Shown one piece after another: positions 12,303-24,706 of a stretch of DNA of 64,000 nt. The notes under the pieces were generated by a model that ran no database searches, was not told the origin of the DNA, and was given only the letters and a program-made list of their open reading frames with translations. How positions within the stretch are numbered: position 1 is the stretch's first letter; every line of letters starts with the position of its first letter. The DNA is from Branchiostoma belcheri. Lineage: Eukaryota; Chordata; Leptocardii; Amphioxiformes; Branchiostomatidae. Position numbers and translations under genes: made by a program. Location of the stretch: the NCBI RefSeq assembly GCF_001625305.1, contig NW_017804642.1:1200229-1264228 (forward strand). Reading direction: 5' to 3'.

Positions 12303-13340
12303 TAAGGGGAGATACACATTCACAGACTGATAGAGTACATGGAGACATATATAACGAGCGGTAGAGACAAGATAACTGCGTACGACATGCCTTTTTGAGT
12401 GAGGACCGGGATATACATCACTATAACGTGTGGCATCCATCATAAAACGTCCCCGGAATTTGCACCATGCAGTGTCACATACTGCCCCGCCTCCTTGTTT
12501 TATTGGCCCCACACCAGACGTTTATATGGGACATGACTAAATGTAATCTCGTGGTCTCACGTCCTAATCTCTATAAAGACACTCCTGTTGGTAGTAAAAC
12601 GAATTCTTGTATGACAAACCAGGCATGATTTGCGAGACCACCAGATGAGCCAAGAGAATGGAAACTTTAGTATCATCTGCCAATCTGTGAATCCCAAACC
12701 GCTGGGAACGGCTGCGTTTGGATTCCGAATGGGATCAGGCACGAAAGAAAACAAAGATCATACAGCTGTTAGAAATACGGTAACATATATCATAATCGAA
12801 ATGTCTTTGCATGATTTGTGCTGTTGTATAGAACTATGCTATCATTTTCTTGATGGAGTGCAGAAGACATACTGCTTGGTGGATTGTAACATTCGATTCT
12901 CTGAATACAACTTTGCCGCAAGAGCAATTAGGTATGCCCACCAAACAGTAGATGAAATTAGTCCGGCCCGGAGATATAATTAAACAGTAGCTACGGCCGG
13001 AAAGACCCTAGAATCGACCAGCGAGCAATCTTGGAGCGAAATCCGCTAAACTGATTAGATGATGGCGAACCATATATGGTAAAGTTGTCTTTGATTGCAT
13101 TTAACTCCATTGCCAAGTCTGTGATTCCAAATAAAGACTATTTGCATTTGTGTCCATTGAACTAAAAAGAATCAAAATGTTTACAAAAACATGCTCACAA
13201 ATCGTGCTTACAAAGTTTCTAACATTGTATCTCTCAGACATTGCCACCTGCATCAGCGTAGACCTCATTGCTATATCAGCATCACCATCTAATGTCTACA
13301 GTGAGAGCTCCCTAGTTTCCCCGATTTCCTTTCTGGGCTG
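12303..13340. other. Intergenic, nothing recognised
   Basis: Contains small open frames on both strands without recognisable domains. I see no supported gene or RNA. Confidence 0.4.
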
Positions 13341-15071
13341 AACCGTTCCTCCGATATCAGCTTTGTTTTCCCCGGTGGTCGGGGCTAATTTTCCGGGCAG
13401 GGCGTCAATCGACTCGAGCCATTGAGCGGGAGTGACGTAGCGGCGACAGGATCAGGTGTACAGGGCTGTATTTTCCCGCCACACGATAAAGTGTCGGGCA
13501 GTGTTCCGTGTTGGACGTTAAGCCGAGCTATTTACCATGAAGGGTGCCTCTCCTCTCCGGGGCCTCTATCGCTCGCCCAGCGGCGGCTATTGGACGGAGG
13601 CGGGCTCGGTAATTTGTCTTGAACGCAAAATCAATGTGCGCCATTGTCGGTCGGCAAGGTGCTCAATTTGGACGGTGTCGATACACCTGAAGTCACGTGA
13701 GTGAGGCAGCGATATAAGACGGAAGAATGCATCTATTGTACAAATGGTAGATCGTCGTTCACCCCTCTTTCTTCAAATTCAACGCCATCCTCTTTGAATC
13801 ACGGCGTTTGGTGCTTTTGCATACATAAAGCCCGAAATTGCCGATAAACGTGGCGTCTGCGCACGATTAACCAAAGGCAAACGACTACCGAGCACGATCG
13901 CACTACATTACGGGGCTCCAGTAAGGGCTGCACCGCCACCTGCGCTCCCGGGGCCCGGTCCCCGATACCGCCCCACGGACAATGCCAGGAATACCAACAG
14001 AACGGATAACCAATGCCAAACGACAGTACATGACATTAGCGATGTAAGAAGCCGTTAGTATCCCTCTCGTATCGGGCTTTGCGCCTGGTGTTAGCGGGAT
14101 GAACTGCACCCTCCCCAGACGACCATCAATATTTCAGGCGGCCAGGCCGTATATGGCATCCCGCCGCCCTTCAGCATCGGGCATGGCCTAATGCATGCTT
14201 AATTGCCCTGCGCACAGAACACGTATTGGAGCAGGCGGGAGAATTAATAATTGATCAACTCTAATGCAGGACACCCTGTTCTTGTCGCAAATCGCCTCAG
14301 CTCCCCCGGATATATTCCTCACATCAGATCAAGGAGAGCACTCCCCTACTTCACAGTCTTCCCCTATTAGCCTCTGTCATCTTACAGTACGGTAATACAT
14401 TGTTTCCGAGGCAGGATATACTAGCTATGGCCTGTGATTGGGACGTTTTAGTATTGGATCCAAAATCCCTACCATCAGCACGTCAAACTGCCACATTTAT
14501 TTCTCATATTCATTTCTACATCGGAGCCCACTTATCCCTGATTACAGCCTAACATGTCTCTGGGGACCCAAAAAGCCAATAACTTCCAAGATCAGATTTC
14601 GATAGGGGGGCGAGAAAGCTCTTCTCTCGGGCCCACCGGCCCTACTCTCCGGGTGATCTTTGACCTCGTTCTATTACCTCATTCCGAAGTGACTCACAGT
14701 CTGCTATTGTACTAGTACTCGCGTTTACCCCATTCTCGTATGGCCATGCGAACAGAAACATGTTTTATTTCATGTGCAGCGCTGACATCTACACTTGACA
14801 GTTGAACTCCGAATTGAAATGGTTCTGTTTAAAGCGGCAGGAAGATGGTGAATCTATTAGCAAAACTGCTATAGGACGTCCTGTTTTATATTATCGAACG
14901 AATGCTTTGAAGTTAACATTACGCAGATCGTGATATGTCCTTTGGCTCACCTATAACCGGTGCCCCTACCGACATTATCGAATTGTGACTGTACCAAATG
15001 GTAGTATCGGAAGGTACAGTGTGTTGGTGCGCGCTACAAAACCGACCGAAAATCGCGTGATATTTGTGGTG

Positions 15072-15082
15072 GCGCATGCGCA
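15072..15082. promoter_or_regulatory. NRF1-like site
   Basis: GCGCATGCGCA matches the palindromic NRF1 consensus YGCGCAYGCGCR except for the outermost base. Such sites are common in animal CpG promoters. It lies about 1.07 kb upstream of the ADAM start codon. Confidence 0.4.
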
Positions 15083-15920
15083 GGCTCCCCCGGCGCCGTC
15101 TCCAGCTCATTGAGCATTCCCTCCCATCCCCGAACCTTCCCCCAGATTTGCATCAGTCCCGCTGCCGCCGGTATGAAAAATTTATGCAGGCCAGATTTCC
15201 GTGTGTCAGGGAGAGGGGGCCAGGGAGTGCGAAATGACACGTTTCTCCCCTGCCGACAGGTGCCAAGAACGGTGAACTGTTTACCGCCGACAGGTCCTTT
15301 CCTTGTGGATGTGGATTTCTCCATAGAGGTAAGGCACGGCTTCCTCCTCTCGTCCCTGATGCTGACACCTCTGACCCGACGTTGCGTGCATGCTAAGATG
15401 TGCAGTAGACGTTTAGGGCTAGGCTCAGGGCTGTGGTTGCCACAAAAGGGGGGGAGGGAGGGAGCAAACGCGACAGCAGAAATGGCCTGCTGACTGATGA
15501 TGGCGACTCGGAGAATAAGCGTTTGGGTGAACTGTGATGGAATTTGCCAAAAATAGACACTCGTTTACCATGTTAAGTTACACTTGAATCTGTAGTCGAT
15601 ATCAACGCTGTCACTGAAGCACACTTGACTTGATACGGGAAGCTAAAGATGTGATTGGCGAGTGGAATTAGCATTTAGTGGATTGTCGTGATCTTGGAAT
15701 GTCGACATGTCTGGTAGAAATAAAGGTGCGTTAGAAATGTGTAATCGGGAGGATATATACTGCTGTGTAACGGCGCTAAGAATTCCCCTACCGGCCGGCC
15801 CCCGCACCATCCACCCTGCACCGATCCCGAATGATAATTGCCGGCTGATCGATACTGAATATATTCAAAATTGATTTGGCGTCACCGCGCTGCATTCCAA
15901 TGCCGGGCTGCGTCGCGGTG

Positions 15921-15940
15921 NNNNNNNNNNNNNNNNNNNN
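15921..15940. other. Assembly gap (20 N)
   Basis: Twenty undetermined bases inside the CpG-rich region just upstream of the first ADAM exon. The real gap length is unknown, and promoter or 5' UTR sequence may be missing. Confidence 0.95.
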
Positions 15941-16133
15941 CCCTTCATGCACCTCTGCTGCCCGTGCCTCGCCTCCCCCGCTGCAGGTTCTCAGGACTGG
16001 GAGGCGCAGAAACTCGGGACGGTCCGTGCCTGTCCCTGGTGCTGATACGGCAGCTGTTGTTGTGACGACGGAGGGCAGGCTTGGAAAGTGTGTGCTGAGG
16101 CAGAGACAGTGGCGGCGGTAGCGCCCGGAAAGG

Positions 16134-16157
16134 ATGCGCAGCGGGAAAGATGGTTAG
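16134..16157 (+). promoter_or_regulatory. Upstream ORF overlapping the ADAM start codon
   Basis: ATG at 16134-16136 opens a seven-codon frame (MRSGKDG) ending at TAG 16155-16157. It overlaps the main ATG (16150-16152) in another frame. It has A at -3, the main ATG has A at -3 and G at +4. If the mRNA starts upstream, this uORF could lower or tune initiation at the main start. Confidence 0.45.
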
Positions 16158-16237
16158 TGGTGTGAGCGCAGAGCTGGGGCTGCTGATCTTTACTGTTGCT
16201 CACTGTTGCCTGGGAGGTCACATCCCCTCAAAAACAG
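16150..16237 (+). CDS. ADAM exon 1: signal peptide
   Basis: The ATG has a good start context (A at -3, G at +4). It encodes [14 protein letters not shown], then a hydrophobic core continuing through TVAHCCLGG, then HIPSKT: a classical signal peptide with probable cleavage near the Gly-Gly. It ends in phase 1 at the donor CAG|gtacag. The next recognised exon starts in phase 0, so at least one exon lies between them. The link to the ADAM gene rests on position, strand and the need for a signal peptide. Confidence 0.65.
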
Positions 16238-19200
16238 GTACAGACAACATATCACACCTTTCTTACATCATTGCATAAGACTTTACATGTTGGGCACGAT
16301 GCCATGTCTCTACTTTAGCGCATTGGACCTCCCCTCTTCACAAGTACCTGCAACGGGCCCCATACCCTATATTAAGATTCAATTACCAATCTTAAGCGTC
16401 TCTGTTACAGGACATTGTTCAAACTTCTGAGAAAACCATTTGTACCATCCTGCTCCAGGGGTACGTCTCAAATACAAGTTTCTGTGCCTAATTTGACAGC
16501 AAGTTGCAGATATTAGCAGGTACCCTGGTGTGAGGGGTCCCACCATGCTATAAAGTAGATGGACTCGTGCAATGATTTGCATAAATAACATGCTCCTCCG
16601 TTTGCAAGACTTGTTGGAGAGACCGTTAAATACTGCATCATGGCGTGATTATTTGGCCACCCTGACATCGTGCAGGATGTAGTAGTATTTTGATTAATTC
16701 ACTTATCGACGGTATGTAATGGGAACAAGAGGCCACTATGGGTATTTCATTTGGATCTCTTTCTGTGAAGGTGGCTAATATTTCTATTATCTATTTCAAC
16801 TAAGCAACACGTCTTCATTTTTAAATACTATATCAGCATCCTTCTGCAATGTCATGTATCATGTTTCCATTTTAATTGATTGAAACGCCCTGACCCGTCT
16901 CTGTAGCCTATCACTGGACAACTCTGAAAGCATTGGTGTCGATTTGACCATGTAATGTCTGCCTCATCACAGACCACTCTTCGGGGCCTTCCGAGCAGCG
17001 GGGATACAGAATAAAGAGAGAAAACCAGACGGATTCCACCGTGCCCCTCCGACTGCGGACTTCTAACGACACTGAACCCGCGGATCACTTATCGACCAGA
17101 TTGAAAGACCAATACAGAAATGATCGCGTAAGGCACTATTTTTGTTCTACCCTTCGTGGTGTGATTGATTCCCGGTGCCCGGTGTATAGGGGCAGGGGCC
17201 CCCGCTCCCACAATCGCACCTTTCAAGAACCCTCATCGATTTTCACTTTTCTACCCGAAATGAAGCTAGCTGTTTGTGCAGATCATGTTCTTTTGAGGCT
17301 TAACACGGCGGCATCTCTACTCTGCTACTTTGGCGGTTACGTAGATAAAGGAGTAGCCATTAGCCTCAACCTATCCATTACTAGTATCTTACACAGGCAT
17401 GATATCAGAGAGGATGGCTAAACGGCAGTATTGTTTCTAAGAGATGTTGTCTTTTTACGATAACGGTATTATCAAATAGTTATGAATATGACAAATCAAA
17501 TCACTAGGCAATGGGATGAAGCCTTCTCAATTTTCCTAACGTAACACTTTTTTATAGACTTTTCCTAACAGCCAAGACCTCTGACAGATATCAAGAATAT
17601 TTGCAGATTGTGAACCAGTCAATCAAGTTGTTGACGCTGCTTCTCTCTCTCTCTTTACAGTTGCTACACACGTCTCGTACAAGCTTTCTCGTGCCGGCCT
17701 TTGGAAGACAGTTCGTCTTGGACTTGGAGCTAAACCAGTAAGTGGGCCTCCCTACATTAATAATGCATTACACGGAGCGGACTGCTAGCCCGATAGCAGC
17801 GCGTCAGCATAGAATGGCGATGGAAGTAGTGCACATTCGATGGGGGACTAGGACGAGCCTTAATGCTAGTACTGAAGTATCTGTTATAGCGTCTCGTACA
17901 AATCTTCTAGTCCTCTTCAGATATCTTGTCCTCTCCCTGGAGTAGTTCTATAGGAAGGTAGATGTGTTTGCCTGGTGCAGTAGTCATCATGCAAATTTAT
18001 CGACCCGCACTGTCAGTAACTCTTATTTTTCTTAAGAAGAAGACATGGCATTTAGAGTACGACATGTATCATCATAACTTACTATCAAGCTTTCTAGATA
18101 TGCTGGCTCAAGTGTTTTGGCAACTGTTTACTTTCTTGCTTAAGGATTGGAATATTCCAACAATATCGACACCTAGATTATATGATTATGTCAGGAAATT
18201 GTTGATATTCCATCAAAGAGCACGTTTCTTCGTTGAGATAAGTTTTGCTCCCGCCGTTCGTATCACAGCCACTTATTAGCAGTGATTGTCCCTCGGTCTT
18301 TTCGCCTGGAGGGCCGGGCTAGTTGTTATAGCTCAAAGGGAATGTCAAGTGTGGTCCATTTACTCCATTACCCCGGGTTAAACGGTTTATCTGTGACGTG
18401 TGCTCTGTGAGCAGACGGTAATCAGGGCCGAGATATCTGCTGTAATTTTCCGCAAATGTTGATGGACGTCCTGTCCAGATGCCGGGATCATCCCTTGTAG
18501 TGTGAAGCCAAGTCCATTGGCGCCGCCGCTGATTCAATTAATCCTTATCTAGTGACGTGTATTAAGAAAATTGGTTGATGATATCGAAGTGGGGAGCGAG
18601 GGTGGGCACCCATGTTGTTTGGAATGTCCCGTGGACAATGGGAACCCAGCAGCTACATACAGGCTTATAGATAAGGCCGCAGCAAGTAAATTTTATAGAT
18701 GTCATCCTCCGCAGACTCCAAATCTAATGCAAACGGGCGAAAAAAAAACAAGGCGGGCCGAAAAGGTTCCTACAATTTGAAATTTTGACTCAGTCATTGT
18801 ACAAATGGTTTTGATTCAGTGGGAACATCACATATACACAGCCAGCATCACATATCACTGCATCAAAGTAAAAACAAAACATTAAATCAGAGCCTTTTCT
18901 TGTCTCCTCTCTTCATAGTTATCTGCCATCCACCTTCCGGCATGGCAACAGACATCTTTGCCCATTTTTTGGCATGTTGACCACTGTCAGGAGGCAACCA
19001 TTTTTTTCTCCCAAAATCAGGCGAAAATTAATGCTCGTGCTGATGTCATCCATAAAAATTACTTGCTGTGGCCTAAGCGATATACGCTCACGTGATGAGG
19101 GATGCTGCACCTTCCTTATGCTCGGTGGGAACATGTTGAACTTTCCACGGGTTGGCAAATTGATTGATGTGCCACATCTGAGGGGCGTGCCAAATTACTG

Positions 19201-22200
19201 GTTTCTTTGCTGTGCTGTGGCATATAGAGACTAATGGTCAATTTAATTTGCCAACGATAGGAATTTAAAAAAGCTTCTTTTGGCGTACACAATTAATGAA
19301 CAGAAAAGGTTAAAGTATCAGGACAACATGGTTTATAAAAGAACAAGAAAAAAAAAAACATGCAAAAATCCCCATCAGTCGAGGTTCACATTATACAGTC
19401 AAGACGTGTGTATAAACAGATATTCCGAAGAGGCAGATAGTAAATGGTTGCAGGGGAATGTTCTGGAATGTAAGCCTAAGCGTGGTGCTGTAGCCGCGGC
19501 CTGTGTTCAGGGGAGTCCCGGGTGTTTCCAGGAGTATGGCTCGAACTCATGCTAATTGATTGTCGTACAAATGTTTACCAGAACGCCATGGATGTCCTAA
19601 TAAAATAATGATGATACCAATGACGCCATGTCAGCAGACCTGTGCTTATATCATGGAATAGAAAACCTGGCTAGATTCACAGAAATCTGAACACGTATGC
19701 CGACAACGGATGTGGTTTGAATCCGATGCTATTATTCTCTCACTTATCTCGTAATCTGTATGATATTGGTATTTTCACATACCACAAGTATGGATCTATT
19801 TACATTCCGGGGAATCATTCCCACCCGCTGCGTAGTTAGATGTTTAACTCCCAGTCCCCACAGTGTTAGTGAACACAGTTGAGTATGTGTGTGCCTAGCC
19901 CCGTTGGGGTGCCCCTGCCCAGCGGCATCAGTATGCGAGCGAGCCGGTCACGTCTATTTCTTGGCGATTACAATGCGTTTTTCCGCGCCCCAGGGACCCG
20001 GATGACGTTTTTATACGTTATAAATCAAAGGGCCGCTCGATTGTTCTCACGGACGTGAGGAGGGGGCTGACGAACCGAGCGCTGTGAACCGTCATTAGGC
20101 AAGAAATTCTTCTTTCTCTCGTACCATGCGGGTGCGTAATCGAAAAATTGCAGATAATTGCTTTTAAGTGCCACTTAAACTCTGGGATCTCATTTTCAGA
20201 TTACAAGATTATGTCTTGATACTCCTGCCCCTAAGATTAGCCACACTACCCAGTTTAACACTAGGAAGGTCTTAGGTGAAGCGTTTTCGATATAAAGACA
20301 ACAGACAATTGCAAACAAAGAAATGATAGGAGAAAATTGCTTGTTTTGCTGTTGGATATATTGATGAACATTACCTGGTGTGTATTTATATCAGTTGTTG
20401 GGTCTCTAGCTGTAGAACCACCAACGTAGCAATTGACAATGAGGTTTTTCATCATGATATTACTAGTACCTTATCGTGATTATTATGACTTTTCCCATAA
20501 CGAATGTGCCATAAACTTGGGAGTAGTGGATTAGATATAAGGAGTATAAAATATTGAATTAAGGTTTGACATATTTTAGTAAAATGGCGAACAATTATGT
20601 AGCGTAGATGAAAACCATGTTGTTAGTGTAAGATGAAAACCATGTTGGTGTGATCTTAAAATATCTGGTATAAAAGAAAGAATGCAAAGACGTGTAACAA
20701 AAATGTAAGACAGAATGTATTAAAGGTTTTTAGATTGGCTGTGACTTAAATTCCCGGCATGCATTGTCTGTTAATTGAATAAAACTCGTTCCCAGGATAT
20801 GGTTCCCATGGGGGGGGGGTAGGCGTTTGGGAATACAAAATTGTCAGGGTGAATATCAATTTCTCTTGTTTTCCACAACAGATCATCCATTAAAGTAGGA
20901 AATCATGCTTGTATGCCGTCAACATTATAATCAGCCCCGTATTTACTAGCCTTGACTCTGGCCATAGTTCTGAAACCATGGTGTCCATCACAGGCTTTCT
21001 CTTATATCAGATTTTAGATAATTAGCATTTTTTGTTTACTTCAAAGGGAGTGAAGTTATGTTTTTGCAACGTCTTCTTGTGTGCAAATGTCTGTGTGCGT
21101 GTCTGCCTGTGTGTTTGTTTCTGCGATTCTCAACGTTCATAATACAGCATTGCAACACATTCTCAGTGTTCTATATTTGTCCGTACGTGGGATGGCAAGG
21201 GTCGCAACGCAGTATAGATAGATATAACTGTGTGAAATCTGGCAACTCTTATTGCCTTGTTGTATCTTGGATACACACCTGTGATATAAAAGGTGTATGA
21301 TGTATAATTTTTTATAGACTGTGCTATGTGAATTGAATCAGCGAATAGTACATGAATGTACATGTACATGTATGCATTGTGTTTTCTTCACTCCTATTCT
21401 TCTCTGGAGCTGGCAAATATATAACATCTGTGTCCATAATATCACCATAGTCCATAATATCGCCACCTTGAGAAAAAGATAGTTTACTGCAACATACCCT
21501 AGGTATGTACATTTGATATGTGAAGGAGTGCATACCAAAAGTATGTTGCAGTAAAATATCTTTAAGCACACTGTTTCTCAAGGTGGCAATATTATGGACC
21601 CTGCTGATATTATGGACACGGATGTTACCACAAAAGTCCACCTAGCTTCCGTCTTTGAATAAGGAAAACAATTAAGTCCATCACATACATGGTCACACAG
21701 CGAAGTTTAAAAGAAGATCACCTTGTCTCATAAGAGACTAACTAGTTCCGATAATCCCATTTGTGTGTTGCATTCTGATGCTGGGAACTGATAATCTTTT
21801 CACAGCATGTATTATTCAGGGTGTTATGGAAACAGCCTGTCTAGAGCAATTAGCATAAATGGCACAGGGGCCTACACAAAACAGAAACCGCTGTGAACAA
21901 TTTTTTTTAAATCCCGAATTAAGTAAAAAAATACGATAGTTACTGATAGAAACTTAAGGTTTCTAAACCGATTGTCAGCACTTTTATTTCTACGATTTAC
22001 ACGTACGTCGGGTTTTAATCACGCATAGCATAATTGTTGACCCTTTTGTGCTGACGTTGCTTACTTTGGAAATAAACAATAGACAAGTTGCAGAATTACG
22101 GAAACTGTACACAACTACACTATAGAGGGGGAAGAAACCTACTTACATGTATGCCAAATATGTGACTGCTATTCTGTAGACACACGTTCAAGGTACCCTT

Positions 22201-24622
22201 ATACCGAATTTCATATCATTTGGTTGTAATACCAGGGCTCAGGGTCCAAAATCCTTTTTTGTCGAAAATGTCCCCAAAAAACCTTCATAAAAAATTTTTC
22301 AAAGGCCTGCATCCGAACAAAAAAAGGCCTGGGGGTATTGGCCCACTCTACCTCCATGCCAAATTTCAAGTCATTTGGCTAAAAAAAATGACAGAGTTGA
22401 ATCCATTTCATGAAATAGTAGGAGAAGGAGAAGAAACGTGAGAGAACACAGTGTATTTCATCCATACCATGTGGTATGGACTGAAATATAACAAGTTACA
22501 GAACTGCGGAAACTGTGCACTACCACACAAGAGGGGGGAGAAACCTGCCTCCCCCCGGCCTCCTGTTCCAAACCTAGGTCGATATCGGTTATATCTCCGT
22601 CACGTGACCCTCCGTATCGGTTTCCAATTTTGTTCCCGGGGCTAAATCAATTTCAACGCGCCGAGGTGAATACCAAATTATAATGTTTTTCGTGCGTTGG
22701 CCCCATCGCTCTCCTTTTGTAAGGCCACAGCAAGTAATTTTTATGGATGACATCAGCGCGCGCATTAATTTTCGCCTGATTTTGGAAAAAAAAGCAAGAA
22801 ATTTGTTTCCTTCTGACAGTGGTCAACATGCCGAAAATGTGCAAAGATGTCTGTTGCCATGCCGGAAGGTGGATGGCAGATAACTATAAAGAGAGGAAAC
22901 AAGAAAAGGCTCTGATTTTAATGTTTTTGTTTCTTACTTTGATGCTGTGATATGTGATGCTGGCTGTATGTGTATATGTGATGTTCCCACTGAATCAAAA
23001 CCATTTATACAATGATTGAGTCAAAATTTTAAAATGTAGTAACCTTGTTTTTTCCAGCCCGCCTTGTTTTTTTTCGCCCGCTCGCATTAGATTTGGAGTC
23101 TGCGGAGGATGTCATCCATAAAATTTACTTGCTGTGGCCTAAGCGTGATTTCACCAAGCGAGGTCGGGCAAGGCTAATCTTCGCCATCTTAACTACCCAG
23201 ATTCATCTTCCTTCAGATAATATTTGTAATTCCGAGCGCGTGTGTTTGTATTTTAGAGGACTATCAAATTCAGACGATGATACATTGTAAAAACTGGGGC
23301 ACCCTGAGTTGATTAACGATACGTCAGCTAGATATAATTGTATTTCTGAATGGCAGAAAACGCAGTCTTTTGTATCCTTTTGTACAAAGAAATTTGACTA
23401 AATATATTACAGAAAATTTGGCAGAACAAGGTAGGCCGGGAACCTACATTTGGTTTGGGGCAAAATAAAACTGGTTCATCTATGATGATGATAAGAATAT
23501 CAAAGATAACTACTAGTAGGTTGCAAATAATTTAACAAACATTGCAACCAGAAGCTAACAGCAACCTGCCCAATTATTATATTTGCGAAGATTACAGAAT
23601 AAAGGGCATGCGGTACCTAATTCCCTTATGCTGAGGATTATTGCTTTAATATCTGTATTTTATCTTTATTCTATAAGATAGACATATCGATCCTTTCTAT
23701 TGGGATGTATGGCGTTAGGGAAAATGCACTGTGAGTGTGATGTATTTCTCGCAGGTGCCTTTTATCGATATTTACGTTGGCCTTACATTTTGCAGCTGCG
23801 ATTCGCACGATTTCATCCGTAACAATTTACCACAAAATGGCCCAAGTCTGTGCCAGGACTAGTGCATTGCCATTGGTAAAGGTCGTGGTTCTTGAGGAGA
23901 TGTCTTGTAAAGTTGTAAGTGTCCAGATAGTGTGCGGAGAAATGTTTGTTTCAATTTGATTCTGACCTTTTTGGAATTGGCTTCACGCCAACAGGCGTAC
24001 AGTAAGAGAGTGGAGGACGTGCGTGTGAGAGTGCACAAGTGTATAAGAGGAATGTGAAATTGTCTACTCGGAAATGTTTCTTCTTCTTTCATTTTGAGGC
24101 AGCCGCCTTCAACTAGTTAAAGATTCTGCTGCCTTTTTGTGGCTTATACGAAATGAGGTTCGCCAGGCCTCCAGCCAGGCCTCATGGAAAATGATTACAG
24201 GACGGTCCCGGGGCTGAGTTTTATGGTACCACCCCGAGAATAAAGGACTCATCTTGTGGCTTGTTTCTGCAGCATGAAATGCTGACTCAAATGTGCTAAT
24301 GTGAAGCAGTATGAAGTCAATATCACAAAGATTGCCTTATATAGAGTATTTTCAGTTTTGCTGCTCTGAAATCGCATTGGATACTTTTAAAGTAGACGTT
24401 TTCCATTCCTCCTCCTGTTATTGGCGGGACAGACCGTGATGTGGCGGCCACCTGATCCCCTTCTCTCACTCCAATTACACCGACAATTATCCTTTGTCAT
24501 GGTGTCTACCTGACGGCCTCTGACAGCAAACCAAATTGGGCATGGGATACCACCACAATCCGACATGCGAGAAGCGGACACGCCTCCAGAATACACCGTG
24601 CATGCATGGATGTATATCATGA

Positions 24623-24706
<84 letters not shown>

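Larger units (their letters stand above)
13341..16149 (+). promoter_or_regulatory. GC/CpG-richer upstream region of the ADAM gene (candidate promoter and 5' UTR)
   Basis: This stretch is richer in CpG than its surroundings, especially about 13380-14000, 15030-15480 and 15780-16149. It leads directly to the ADAM signal-peptide exon at 16150. It contains an NRF1-like palindrome at 15072-15082. It is interrupted by the 20-base gap at 15921-15940. The transcription start cannot be fixed from sequence alone. Open frames here on both strands look like by-products of GC content. Confidence 0.45.

Noticed and set aside
15034-15493. Open frames on both strands in the CpG-rich region
   Set aside because: GC-rich DNA has few stop codons; the frames overlap on both strands and show no domain.
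16411-16465. Missing prodomain exon candidate
   Set aside because: A good acceptor and a GGG|gtacgt donor bound it, but the required frame meets a stop after six codons.
17041-17421. 126-codon open frame in ADAM intron 1
   Set aside because: No prodomain motif, no matching splice sites, and no recognisable family.
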